A stretch of DNA of 64,000 nucleotides from positions 1,612,001-1,676,000 of the forward strand of contig NZ_CP049257.1 of the NCBI RefSeq assembly GCF_011046535.1. Reading direction: 5' to 3'. Every line of letters starts with the position of its first letter. Position 1 is the first letter of the stretch. This stretch comes from Nocardioides anomalus (GTDB taxonomy: Bacteria > Actinomycetota > Actinomycetes > Propionibacteriales > Nocardioidaceae). This document shows, piece after piece, positions 44,569 through 54,972 of this stretch. The translations under genes were made by a program, and so were the position numbers. The notes beneath the pieces were generated by a model. The model was not told the origin of the DNA. It made no database searches and saw only the letters and a list, made by a program, of their open reading frames with translations.

Positions 44569-45782
44569 TGCTCGCTCTCGAGATGTTCCGGTCCCTGCCG
44601 CGCACGGTGGCGGGCAAGGCCATGGGCAGCCGGATGCCCGGCATCCTGTCCGGCTTCGCCGCCCCGCTGCGGCTCATGACCATCGACCCGCCGGTGGTCG
44701 ACCGCCCAGGGTGGGCGCGGCTGCGCTCGCGCCTGTCCGGGATCTGCGGCTCCGACCTGGGTGCCCTGTCCGGCTCGACGTCGCTGTACTTCTCCGCGGT
44801 CGTCTCGCTGCCCTTCGTGCCCGGCCACGAGGTCGTCGCCGAGCTGCTCGACGACTGCGAGGACCTGCCGGCCGGCACCCGCGTCGTCCTGGACCCCGTG
44901 CTGACCTGCGCCGCGCGCGGCGTGGAGGCGTGCGAGAACTGCTCGGCCGGGCGCACCAACGTCTGCTCGCGGATCACCGTCGGGGACCTCGCGCCCGGGC
45001 TGCAGACCGGCTTCTGCCGCGACACCGGCGGCGGCTGGGGCCAGCAGCTCACCGCCCACCGCAGCCAGATGCACGTCGTGCCCGAGGGCTGGTCCGACGA
45101 GCAGGCGCTGCTGATGGAGCCGCTGTCGTGCGCGGTGCACACCGCGCTGCGGGCCGGCGTCCGCGACGGCGACCGGGTCCTGGTCTCCGGGGCCGGGTCG
45201 GTCGGGCTGTTCGCCACGCTGGCGCTGCGCCAGCTCACCGGCGCCGGCCAGATCACCGTCGTGGCCAAGCACCCGCACCAGCGTGAGCTGGCCCTGGAGC
45301 TCGGCGCCACCGAGGTGGTCAGCCCGTCGGAGACCCTGCGGCGCGTACGCCGGGAGACCGGCGCCTTCCAGCTCAAGCCGGAGTTCTCCGCGCCGTACCT
45401 CCTCGGCGGCGTCGACGTCGCCGTCGACGCGGTCGGGTCCAAGAGCTCGCTGGAGACCGCGCTCGGCGCCACCCGCGCCGGTGGCCGGGTGGTGCTGTCC
45501 GGGATGCCGGCCGCCGCCGACCTGTCCGCCGCCTGGTTCCGCGAGCTCGAGCTCGTCGGGACCTACGCCTCGTCCCGTCACGAACCCCCGGTCCACGGGC
45601 AGAGCGGGAAGGGCGCCTTCGAGCTCGCCGCGGAGCTCGCCGCGCTCGAGCCCGTCGTCCAGCTGTCCAAGTCCGTCGTGTCCTACCCGCTGCACCGCTG
45701 GCGGGAGGCGCTCGACCACGCCCACGCGGCCGGCCGTCTCGGCACGGTCAAGGTGGCCTTCGACCCTAGGAGTTCGCAGTGA
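44568..45782 (+). CDS. Zinc-dependent alcohol dehydrogenase-like protein
   Basis: A 404-residue medium-chain dehydrogenase. Catalytic zinc ligands are in GICGSDLGAL and PFVPGHEVVAE; the structural zinc cysteines are in AARGVEACENCSAGRTNVCS. The NAD(P) motif is VSGAGSVGLFATLALRQL. It has an N-terminal extension and a late insertion (PPVHGQSGKGAFE) compared with common ADHs. ATG 44568 overlaps the upstream stop (TGATG). In this operon it could interconvert an alcohol and aldehyde. Confidence 0.84.
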   Translation: MLALEMFRSLPRTVAGKAMGSRMPGILSGFAAPLRLMTIDPPVVDRPGWARLRSRLSGICGSDLGALSGSTSLYFSAVVSLPFVPGHEVVAELLDDCEDLPAGTRVVLDPVLTCAARGVEACENCSAGRTNVCSRITVGDLAPGLQTGFCRDTGGGWGQQLTAHRSQMHVVPEGWSDEQALLMEPLSCAVHTALRAGVRDGDRVLVSGAGSVGLFATLALRQLTGAGQITVVAKHPHQRELALELGATEVVSPSETLRRVRRETGAFQLKPEFSAPYLLGGVDVAVDAVGSKSSLETALGATRAGGRVVLSGMPAAADLSAAWFRELELVGTYASSRHEPPVHGQSGKGAFELAAELAALEPVVQLSKSVVSYPLHRWREALDHAHAAGRLGTVKVAFDPRSSQ

Positions 45783-47359
45783 GCAGGCCCGGTTTCGTCC
45801 TGGAGGTCGACGACCGCACCCCGCCGATGGTGGTGCACGAGGGGCTCGGCTTCCGGCTGGAGAACTTCCCGCTCGGCACCCGCGTGGTCTACCCGCCGGA
45901 GTCGCTGCCCGCCGTGCCCGACGTGGACGACGCCATCGACCACGCGCTGCGCCACCCGGTCGACTCCGAGCCGCTGCCGGCGCTGCTGCGGCCGGGGATG
46001 CGGCTGACCATCGCCTTCGACGACATCTCGCTGCCGCTGCCGTCGATGAAGTCGCCCGACATCCGGGGCCGGGTCATCGAGGCCGTGCTGACCATGGCGG
46101 CCGAGGCCGGTGTGGACGACGTCAAGATCATCGCGGCCAACGCGCTGCACCGGCGGATGACCGCGGCCGAGCTCAAGCACATCGTGGGGGAGCGCGTCTT
46201 CCGCTCGTTCTACCCCCAGGGCGACCTCTACAACTTCGACGCCGAGGACCGCGACGAGCTCGCCCACCTCGGCACCACCGACAAGGGCGAGGACATCGAG
46301 ATCAGCAAGCGGGCCGCCGAGTCCGACCTGCTGGTCTACGTCAACGTCAACCTGGTGGCGATGGACGGCGGCCACAAGTCGGTCGGCATCGGGCTGGCGT
46401 CGTACAAGTCGCTGCGCCACCACCACAACGCCAAGACGATGGTGCACTCGCGGTCCTTCATGGACCACAAGCACTCCGCGATGCACCACTCGGCCTGGCG
46501 GATGGGCCGGATCATCAAGGACACCGTGCAGGTGTTCCAGATCGAGACCACGCTCAACAACGACGTCTTCCCGTCCTCGCTGGCCTTCCTGCAGAAGCGC
46601 GAGTGGGAGTGGTCGGTGCGCGACCAGGCCTCGATGCTCGCGGTGCGGCGTGGGCTGGCCATGGCGCCGCAGAAGGCGCGGCACAAGCTGTTCCACGACG
46701 TGCGCTCGGTCTACGGGCTCACCGGGATCAACGCCGGCGAGGTCGAGGCGGTGCACGAGCGGACCCTGGAGAAGGTGCACGCCCAGCACTCGGTCGAGGT
46801 CAACGGCCAGTCCGACGTGATGGTGATGGGCGTGCCCTACCTCGGGCCCTACAACGTCAACAGCTCGATGAACCCGATCCTGGCCGCCTGCATGGGGCTC
46901 GGCTACTACTTCAACTCCTACCGCGGCCAGCCCGTCGTCAGGAAGGGCGGCGCGGTGATCCTCTACCACCCGCTCGACGAGGGCTTCAACCAGCTGCACC
47001 ACCCGTCGTACGTCGACTTCTACGAGGAGGTCCTCGCCGAGTCGACCGACCCCGCGGTGGTCGGCGAGAAGTACGAGCAGCAGTTCGCCCAGGACCCGTG
47101 GTACATCCACCTCTACCGGACCTCGCACGCCTACCACGGCGTCCACCCGTTCTACATGTGGTACTGGATCGCCCACGCCCTGGACCACGTCGGCGAGGTC
47201 ATCTGGGTCGGCGGCAACCGCAAGGCCGCGGCGCGGATGGGCTTCCGGGCCGCGACCACGCTGCAGGACGCGCTGGAGATGGCGTCGGGCACCGTGGGCA
47301 GCGCGCCGTCGATCACCTACCTGCACAACCCGCCGCACCTGCTGGCCGACGTCCGATGA
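45779..47359 (+). CDS. LarA-like (DUF2088) lactate racemase family protein
   Basis: A 526-residue protein whose N-terminal half matches LarA: FDDISLPLPSMKSPDIRGRV, IIAANALHRRMTAAEL (the His expected near the nickel-pincer site) and GGHKSVGIGLASYKSL. The middle and C-terminal parts are His-rich and differ from LarA. LarA needs nickel-pincer cofactor made by LarBCE, none of which is encoded here, so the activity could differ. AGGAG precedes GTG 45779, which overlaps the ADH stop. Confidence 0.75.
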   Translation: MSRPGFVLEVDDRTPPMVVHEGLGFRLENFPLGTRVVYPPESLPAVPDVDDAIDHALRHPVDSEPLPALLRPGMRLTIAFDDISLPLPSMKSPDIRGRVIEAVLTMAAEAGVDDVKIIAANALHRRMTAAELKHIVGERVFRSFYPQGDLYNFDAEDRDELAHLGTTDKGEDIEISKRAAESDLLVYVNVNLVAMDGGHKSVGIGLASYKSLRHHHNAKTMVHSRSFMDHKHSAMHHSAWRMGRIIKDTVQVFQIETTLNNDVFPSSLAFLQKREWEWSVRDQASMLAVRRGLAMAPQKARHKLFHDVRSVYGLTGINAGEVEAVHERTLEKVHAQHSVEVNGQSDVMVMGVPYLGPYNVNSSMNPILAACMGLGYYFNSYRGQPVVRKGGAVILYHPLDEGFNQLHHPSYVDFYEEVLAESTDPAVVGEKYEQQFAQDPWYIHLYRTSHAYHGVHPFYMWYWIAHALDHVGEVIWVGGNRKAAARMGFRAATTLQDALEMASGTVGSAPSITYLHNPPHLLADVR

Positions 47360-48291
47360 GCCTGGTGCGGGGTGGCGTCTCCGACCTCAAGACCGCCTCG
47401 CGCGGGTGGCGCTGGGGTCGGCGCTCGCTGGTGCCGCGGTCGGCCGAGCCCTACGTGCTGCCGGCGCAGCAGACCGTGTTCCCGTCCGACTGGTCGCGCA
47501 AGCGGCCGGCGGTGGTGGCCCGGGAGGTCGCCCAGAAGGGCGGCCTGGAGCCGCTGTTCCGCTCCCAGGTCAAGACCCGGGTCGAGGGGCTCGACGTGCT
47601 CGAGCGCATCGAGGGTCCGGTCATCTTCGCCGCCAACCACGCCTCGCACCTCGACACCCCGCTCGTCCTGCTGTCGCTGCCGGACGCGTGGCGGCGGCGT
47701 ACGGCGGTCGCGGCCGCGGCCGACTACTTCTTCGACACCTGGTGGCGCGCGGTCGGCTCCTCGCTGATCTTCAACACCTTCCCGATCGACCGCCGCGGCG
47801 GCTCGATGGCGACCACGCCCGGTGAGGTGCTGGCCGACGGCTGGAGCCTGGTGATCTTCCCGGAGGGCACCCGGTCCAAGGACGGCTGGATGGGGAACTT
47901 CCGGATGGGCGCCGCCTTCCTGGCCCACGAGTACGGCGTCCCGGTCGTGCCCGTGGCGCACCGTGGCACCTTCGCCGCAATGCCCCGCGGCCAGGGCTGG
48001 CCCTCGCCCGGTCGACGCCAGCTCACCATCCGCTTCGGCGAGCCCCTGCGTCCGCGCGAGGGCGAGTCGGTGCGCGAGTTCGCGCCGCGGATCAAGTCCG
48101 CCGTCGCCGCGCTGCTCGACGAGGACGCCACCACCTGGTGGGAGTCCCGCCGCCGGGCCGCCGCCGGCGACACCCCGAACCCGTCCGGTCCCGACGTGGC
48201 CCAGTGGCGCCGGGTCTGGGCGCAGTCGCAGTCGCCGTCCGCGGACGCCGAGCCCGGCGGGCGGCTGCGCGCCTGGTCGCGCCGTTCGTGA
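47356..48291 (+). CDS. PlsC-like lysophospholipid acyltransferase
   Basis: A 311-residue acyltransferase. The catalytic motif is NHASHLDTP, the substrate motif FPEGTRSKDGW and a third block VVPVAHRGTF. An N-terminal extension of about 75 residues is uncommon. It would acylate a hydroxyl, for example of lysophosphatidic acid or of the alcohol made by the operon. ATG 47356 overlaps the LarA-like stop (ATGA), so it is the last member of the coupled set. Confidence 0.85.
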   Translation: MSLVRGGVSDLKTASRGWRWGRRSLVPRSAEPYVLPAQQTVFPSDWSRKRPAVVAREVAQKGGLEPLFRSQVKTRVEGLDVLERIEGPVIFAANHASHLDTPLVLLSLPDAWRRRTAVAAAADYFFDTWWRAVGSSLIFNTFPIDRRGGSMATTPGEVLADGWSLVIFPEGTRSKDGWMGNFRMGAAFLAHEYGVPVVPVAHRGTFAAMPRGQGWPSPGRRQLTIRFGEPLRPREGESVREFAPRIKSAVAALLDEDATTWWESRRRAAAGDTPNPSGPDVAQWRRVWAQSQSPSADAEPGGRLRAWSRRS

Positions 48292-48347
48292 GAGCGTCCT
48301 CACCCGCCGCTCATGCCGGGCTCACCCCGGGTGCCCAGACTCCTGCC

Positions 48348-48782
48348 ATGACCCGCACCCGACTGCCCCTGCTGGCCTCCGCGGCCACCGCCCTCCTGCT
48401 CACGCTCGGCGCCCCGGCGTACGCCTCCCACGGCGACGACGACGGCGGCGGTGACGACCACGGCGGTGGCGGTGGCGGTGGCGGCATCCGCGTCGTCGAG
48501 ACCGGCTCCTGCTCCGACGGCGCCCGCTGGAAGCTCAAGGTGAAGAGCGACGACGGCGGCCTCGAGGTGGAGGGCGAGGTGGACAGCAAGACCGCCGGCC
48601 AGGGCTGGCGCTGGAAGCTCAAGGACAACGGTGTCGTCGTGGCCCAGGGCACCGCCACCACCGGCGGGCGCAGCGGCTCGTTCAGCGTCGAGCGGCAGGT
48701 GGCCGACCGGGCCGGCACCGACCGGATCACCTTCAAGGCCAGCTACCGCGGCCAGACCTGCGCCGGCGTCGCGTCGTACTGA
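48348..48782 (+). CDS. Secreted protein with Asp/His/Gly-rich linker
   Basis: A 144-residue exported protein: signal peptide ending at PAYASHG, then a metal-prone DDDGGGDDHGGGGGG linker, then a beta domain with two cysteines (GSCSDGARW, GQTCAGV). CAGACT ends six bases before ATG 48348. Function is unknown. The Asp/His/Gly linker recalls the protein at 52848-53264. Confidence 0.65.
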   Translation: MTRTRLPLLASAATALLLTLGAPAYASHGDDDGGGDDHGGGGGGGGIRVVETGSCSDGARWKLKVKSDDGGLEVEGEVDSKTAGQGWRWKLKDNGVVVAQGTATTGGRSGSFSVERQVADRAGTDRITFKASYRGQTCAGVASY

Positions 48783-48853
48783 GTTCTGGACCAGCGCGGG
48801 CGGATCGGCGGTTCGACCGCGGCCGCCCGCGCGGGCGGCCTACGGTCCACGCC

Positions 48854-49330
48854 GTGAGCCAGACCAGCGAGCCGACCCCGCCCGTCGTCCCCGCCGCGCC
48901 GCCGGCGTACGGCAGCATCCCCGCCCCGGCGTACGGCGGCGTGCCGGCTCCGAGCCACGGCGGCGCGCCGATCGGCACGATCCGCAGCACCGGCACCTGC
49001 GTGCTGCTGACCATCGTGACCCTCGGGTTCTACAGCCTGTACTGGTACTACAAGACCCACGAGGAGATGAAGCAGCACACCGGCGCCGGGCTCGGCGGCG
49101 GGCTGGCCCTCGTGCTGTCGATCTTCGTCGGCATCGTGATGGCGTTCGTGACGCCGAACGAGGTGGGCAACCTCTACGCCCGCCGCGGCCAGGCCAAGCC
49201 GGTCAGCGCGGCGACCGGGCTGTGGGCGCTGCTGCTCGGGTGGTTCTTCTTCGTCGGCGTCATCGTGTGGTTCGTCAAGACCAACGGCGCCCTCAACGCC
49301 TACTGGCGCTCGCTGGGCGCGCAGGGCTGA
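48854..49330 (+). CDS. DUF4234 family membrane protein
   Basis: A 158-residue protein with a Pro/Ala/Gly/Tyr-rich N-terminal third and then DUF4234: ILTLGFYSLYWYYKTHEEM-type segment (here VTLGFYSLYWYYKTHEEM), two more hydrophobic stretches and LNAYWRSLG. Three membrane helices are likely. TACGGT precedes GTG 48854 by seven bases. Function is unknown. Confidence 0.78.
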   Translation: MSQTSEPTPPVVPAAPPAYGSIPAPAYGGVPAPSHGGAPIGTIRSTGTCVLLTIVTLGFYSLYWYYKTHEEMKQHTGAGLGGGLALVLSIFVGIVMAFVTPNEVGNLYARRGQAKPVSAATGLWALLLGWFFFVGVIVWFVKTNGALNAYWRSLGAQG

Positions 49331-49370
49331 CCGCCAGCCGCACGGTCCGTCGGACGTCGCGCCACGCCAG

Positions 49371-50048
49371 TCACGCGGCCCGCGACCGCGGCCAGCCGGC
49401 GACCTCCTCGCCGGCCCGGCGCCGGCGGAGCAGCTCGCGCAGCCGCTCCGGTGCGGCCGCCCGGTCGATGGCCGCGGACTTCGTCAACAGCTGGCCGGTG
49501 GCCAGCTCGTGGCGGGCGCGGGCCATCCCGGTGAGGGCGAGCTCGGCCAGCACCGGGTCGCGGAACCACCGCGGGTGGCGCGCGGCCATCGCCCAGTAGC
49601 CGGTGACCTCGGCGCGGGCGGCGGCCCGCACGTCGTCGTCGCTCACCGCGGGCAGCACCGTGGCCGGCGCCGGGCCGAGCACCGACCAGCCGTGCCGGAC
49701 CAGCTCGGCCCGGGTCACCCCCGAGACGGTGCGGTCCACCAGGGCGCCGTGGGTCCAGGTGGGGCACGACGTGGCCGGGTCGGCGAGGGTCGCGTCGTCG
49801 GCGTACTGGCAGCCGAGGCCCAGCCCGTGAGCCGCGCCGTCGTCCAGCCGCCGGTGCAGCGCCGTGAGGGCGTCACGGTCCGGCGGCCGCTCGACCCAGG
49901 CCACCAGGTCCAGGTCGCTGACGCCGGGGTGGTGGTCGCCGGTGGCCAGCGAGCCGGCCACCCACAGGGCCCGGACGCCACCCAGCGCCTCGAGCGCCCG
50001 GGCCAGGGCGTCGAGCGCCTCCCGGGTCCCAGGATGCACGCCCCTCAC
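49371..50048 (-). CDS. Nucleotidyltransferase (aminoglycoside adenylyltransferase-like fold)
   Basis: A 225-residue Pol-beta-type nucleotidyltransferase. The signature is GSLATGDHHPGVSDLDLVAW (residues about 33-52), with the two Asp metal ligands and a later acid candidate. The helical C-terminal part resembles AadA/DUF4111 regions (KSAAIDRA). Substrate is unknown; antibiotic modification is possible but not shown. GTG 50048 is the start used. Confidence 0.75.
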   Translation of the reverse strand: MRGVHPGTREALDALARALEALGGVRALWVAGSLATGDHHPGVSDLDLVAWVERPPDRDALTALHRRLDDGAAHGLGLGCQYADDATLADPATSCPTWTHGALVDRTVSGVTRAELVRHGWSVLGPAPATVLPAVSDDDVRAAARAEVTGYWAMAARHPRWFRDPVLAELALTGMARARHELATGQLLTKSAAIDRAAAPERLRELLRRRRAGEEVAGWPRSRAA

Positions 50049-50122
50049 CGTCGCACGCCGCGCACGGGCTGACCAGCTGCGCCTGTCGTTCGGGCCGCCG
50101 CCCCAGCGAGCAGACTCCGACG

Positions 50123-50713
50123 GTGCTGAGACTCGCCCTCGCCGCCCTCCTGGTTCTCCCGGTCTCGGGGGCCGCGGCCGCGCCCCGAGGCGAGGACAGC
50201 GTCGCTGCCCCCACCACCGAGCGCGTGCGGACGCTGGCGGCGGCGAAGGACCCTGCCGGTGACGTCGAGTCGCTGACGGGGGTGTCGGCGGGCCAGACGC
50301 GCATCGTCGACCTGACCCGCGTCGAGCTCCAGCGACGCGGTGGGACGGTGCAGGTGGCGTTCACGCTGGCGGTGCCGCCGGCGCGCAACGGCTACTGCAC
50401 CGAGCTCTTCTTCACCGCCAGCACCGGGCTGCACGCCAAGCGGAAGGAGGACCTCACGGTGCTGGCCATCCCGCAGCGCGACATCACCGGGGTGGCGCTC
50501 CGGGGACGCACCGGACCGCAGGACTGCGAGGGCGACCTCGAGGTGCACGGCTCGACGGTCGTCGTCGAGGTGCCGCGCGACTGCGTCCCGCCGCCGTTCC
50601 GCGGCCGGATGGGCGCCTCGGCCGGGCTGTTCTACGACGACGAGGACTCCGAGGTCCGACAGGCCGAGGACGGTGTCCTCTTCCGCGCGCACCGCTTCCC
50701 GGCGTTCAGCTGA
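50123..50713 (+). CDS. Secreted protein of unknown function
   Basis: A 196-residue exported protein with signal peptide VLRLALAALLVLPVSGAAAA and a beta-rich domain (AAKDPAGDVESLTGVSAG, then RIVDLTRVEL), a pattern also seen in secreted actinobacterial proteins without known role. Two cysteines (GYCTEL, DCEGDL) may pair. CAGACT ends six bases before GTG 50123. Its end overlaps the convergent response-regulator gene by eight bases. Confidence 0.65.
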   Translation: MLRLALAALLVLPVSGAAAAPRGEDSVAAPTTERVRTLAAAKDPAGDVESLTGVSAGQTRIVDLTRVELQRRGGTVQVAFTLAVPPARNGYCTELFFTASTGLHAKRKEDLTVLAIPQRDITGVALRGRTGPQDCEGDLEVHGSTVVVEVPRDCVPPPFRGRMGASAGLFYDDEDSEVRQAEDGVLFRAHRFPAFS

Positions 50714-51377
50714 CGAAGCGGTAGCCCATGCCGCGCACGGTGGCGATGGCGCTCGCGCCGAACTTCTTGCGCAGGTAGCCGATGTAGACGTCGACCACGT
50801 TGGAGCCGGGGTCGAAGTCGAAGCCCCACACCTTGTCGAGCAGCTGCTCGCGCGAGAGCACCAGGCCGGCGTTGACCATGAGGGTCTCGGCCAGCGCGAA
50901 CTCGCGGGCCGAGAGCTCCAGCTCGCGCTCTCCGACCGTGGCCCGCCGGGTGCGCACGTCCAGGCGCACGCCGCCGGCCTCGAGGACGTCGTCGCGGCCC
51001 GCGCCGGCCCCGTCGGAGGCGGAGCGCAGCCGCAGTCGGATCCGGGCCAGCAGCTCGGCGAACCGGAACGGCTTGGGCACGTAGTCGTCCGCGCCGCCCT
51101 CCAGCGCCGAGACGGTGTCGGTGACCGAGTCGCGGGCGGTGAGCACGATGACCGGCAGCCGCGAGCCCTGGGAGCGGAGCTGGTCGAGCACCTCGAAGCC
51201 GTCCAGCCCGGGCAGCCCGATGTCGAGGACCATCAGGTCGAAGTCGCCGCTCAGCGCGTGGTCCAGGCCCACCCGGCCGTCGCCGACGGCGGTGGTGCGG
51301 TGCCCGTCGGCGCTCAGGCCCTTCGCCACGAACGACGCGATGCGCTCCTCGTCCTCGACGATCAGGATGCGGGCCAC
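50706..51377 (-). CDS. OmpR-family response regulator
   Basis: A 223-residue regulator: receiver with acidic pair EDE (residues 8-10), phospho-acceptor Asp in LMVLDIGLPG (about 52), Thr in VLTARDS and Lys in YVPKPF; then a winged-helix domain (VNAGLVLSREQLLDKVWG and VDVYIGYLRKKFG). It starts inside the end of the kinase gene, 16 bases overlapping, so the two are coupled. Targets are unknown; the small envelope protein upstream is a candidate. Confidence 0.92.
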   Translation of the reverse strand: MARILIVEDEERIASFVAKGLSADGHRTTAVGDGRVGLDHALSGDFDLMVLDIGLPGLDGFEVLDQLRSQGSRLPVIVLTARDSVTDTVSALEGGADDYVPKPFRFAELLARIRLRLRSASDGAGAGRDDVLEAGGVRLDVRTRRATVGERELELSAREFALAETLMVNAGLVLSREQLLDKVWGFDFDPGSNVVDVYIGYLRKKFGASAIATVRGMGYRFVS

Positions 51378-52864
51378 AGGGAGAGCTCCTCGGTCTGGGT
51401 GTCGTCGGTCCTACGAGCGGCGGGGCCGGTCGGTTCAGGTCGCTCGTCGTCGGACACGGGCAGGTGGATGACGAACCGGGCGCCGTGCGGTTGCTCGTCG
51501 ACGTAGGACACGGAGCCGCCGTGGGCCCGCGCGATCGCGCGGACGATGGACAGCCCCAGCCCGAAGCCCTCGTCGTCGGCGGGCACGGCGCCGCGCCCGA
51601 ACCGCTCGAAGACGACCTCGCGGTGCTCCGGCGCCACGCCAGGCCCGGTGTCGCGGACCCAGAGCCGCGCGGTGCGCCCGTCGTACGACGAGCCGAGGGC
51701 GACCTCGTCGCCGGGGCCGGTGTGCTTGACGGCGTTGTCGCACAGCTGGAGCAGCGCCTGGGTGAGCCGCTGCTCGTCGACGGGGACGGTGACGCTGGCG
51801 GTCTCGTCGAGGGTCCAGGTCCGCGGGGCCAGGCCGCGGGCCTTGGACAGCGTGTCGACGGTGAGCCCGGTGAGGTCGACCGGGCGGAGCGTGACGAAGT
51901 CGGGCCGGTCGCTCTTGGCCAGCAGGATCAGCTCGCCCACCAGCCGCGACATCCGGTCCACCTCGTCGAGCAGCAGCTCGCGGGTCTCGGCGATCTCCTG
52001 CGGGTCGCCGACGTCGAGCAGCTCGAGGTGGCCGCGCAGCACGGTCAGCGGGGTCTTGAGCTCGTGGCCCGCGTCGTCGAGGAACTGCCGTTGGCCGACG
52101 AAGGCCGACTCGAGCCGGTCCAGCATCCCGTTGAAGGTCCGGGTGAGCGCCGTGATGTCGTCGTTCCCGGTCTCGGGCAGCCGGCGCGAGAGGTCGGAGT
52201 CGGTCACCTCCTCGGCCGTCTCGCGCAGGGTGCGCAGCGGGGCCAGCAGGCGCCCGGACTGGGCGGCCGCGAACCCCACGACCAGCAGCAGCGAGAGCCC
52301 GGCCACGATCGCGTAGGTCTGCATCGTGTCGTGCAGCCCGGCCACGCTCCTGGCCTTGAACACCACCACGACCAGCGACGCCGAGCGCGCGCCCTGCTCG
52401 ACGGTCTGCACGTTGACCTGCAGGTCGCCGTACGACGAGTCGACGGTCCGCGTGCCGTTGCCGGCGACCAGGCCCGCGACGGTCTCGTTGAAGGCGTCGT
52501 CCTGGGTGACGCCGTCCCAGGCCGGGGACTGCAGCTGCGACGCGCCGTCCCACCACCCGACCAGCAGCTCGTTGTCGGCCGGGACGTTGCGGGCCATGAA
52601 GTTGCGGACCACGTCGCGCGGGGTGGCGAACGGCTGTCCGGTCGAGGGGTCCACGCCGTTCTGCTGCAGCGCCCGCAGCTCACCGAACTCCTGCTCCACC
52701 AGCTGCGCATCGGTGTCGTCGACCCGGCCGCGCTCGATGAGGTAGACGATCGCGCCCGCCCCGCTCAGCGCCAGCACCGTCAGCAGCGCCACCGCCGCGG
52801 TGATCCGCAGCCGGACCGACGCGCCCGACCGGGTCCGCTCGCAGCGGTCAGTCGTCGCCGCCAC
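51362..52864 (-). CDS. Sensor histidine kinase
   Basis: A 500-residue kinase. A first membrane helix (ITAAVALLTVLALSGAGAIV), an external domain of about 150 residues, a second helix (YAIVAGLSLLLVVGFAAA), HAMP, HisKA with HELKTPL as phosphorylation site, and HATPase with N-box DNAVKHT, DTGPGVAP and GLGLSIV. GTG 52864 overlaps the end of the upstream Gly/His/Asp-rich gene. The ligand is unknown. Confidence 0.92.
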   Translation of the reverse strand: MAATTDRCERTRSGASVRLRITAAVALLTVLALSGAGAIVYLIERGRVDDTDAQLVEQEFGELRALQQNGVDPSTGQPFATPRDVVRNFMARNVPADNELLVGWWDGASQLQSPAWDGVTQDDAFNETVAGLVAGNGTRTVDSSYGDLQVNVQTVEQGARSASLVVVVFKARSVAGLHDTMQTYAIVAGLSLLLVVGFAAAQSGRLLAPLRTLRETAEEVTDSDLSRRLPETGNDDITALTRTFNGMLDRLESAFVGQRQFLDDAGHELKTPLTVLRGHLELLDVGDPQEIAETRELLLDEVDRMSRLVGELILLAKSDRPDFVTLRPVDLTGLTVDTLSKARGLAPRTWTLDETASVTVPVDEQRLTQALLQLCDNAVKHTGPGDEVALGSSYDGRTARLWVRDTGPGVAPEHREVVFERFGRGAVPADDEGFGLGLSIVRAIARAHGGSVSYVDEQPHGARFVIHLPVSDDERPEPTGPAARRTDDTQTEELSLWPAS

Positions 52865-53264
52865 CGTGCCCGCTGTGGTCGTCGCCGCCGCCCTTGCCGC
52901 TGCCGCTGCCGCTGTGGCCGCTGCCGTGGCCGCTGGGGTCGTCGGAGCCGCTCCCGTGGCCGCTCCCGTGGCCGCCGCCGCTGGAGTCGTCGCTCTGGTC
53001 GTCGCTCTGGTCGTCGGGACGGTCGCCGCCGTGGTCGTCGCCCGCGTCGTGGACCTCGTCGGGCGAGGGCGTCACCGTGTCCACCCCCGGGGTGTCGTCC
53101 TCGGGCTCCGGGGTGGGGCTGGTCGACGCCGCGCCGTCGCGGATCACGATGGTGTCGCGCTCCGCGGGCTCGTCGGCCGCGGACGCGACGAGGGTGCCCG
53201 CCACGAAGGCCCCCAGGGGCAGCATCAGGGCGAGCGCGGCGAAGACCTTCCAGAACGTGCGCAC
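52848..53264 (-). CDS. Membrane-anchored Gly/His/Asp/Ser-rich protein
   Basis: A 138-residue protein with one N-terminal hydrophobic helix (VFAALALMLPLGAFVAGTLV), an acidic middle and a low-complexity C-terminus of GHGSGHGSG and DDHSGHGGG units. Such runs can bind divalent metals. The gene leads the two-component operon and overlaps the kinase start, which suggests that it may help sense or be controlled by the system. GTG 53264 is the likely start. Confidence 0.62.
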   Translation of the reverse strand: MRTFWKVFAALALMLPLGAFVAGTLVASAADEPAERDTIVIRDGAASTSPTPEPEDDTPGVDTVTPSPDEVHDAGDDHGGDRPDDQSDDQSDDSSGGGHGSGHGSGSDDPSGHGSGHSGSGSGKGGGDDHSGHGGGDD

Positions 53265-53394
53265 GACCCCACGATCATCCCTCACCGTGGGCGGCGCGTG
53301 AGAGCGCGATGAGGAGGTTCTCATCCGCGGGGAGGGCAACGCCCAGGCAACCCGGGCGTCCTAGGGTGGGAGACACACGTCACAGGAGGCAGCA

Positions 53395-54968
<1,574 letters not shown>

Positions 54969-54972
<4 letters not shown>

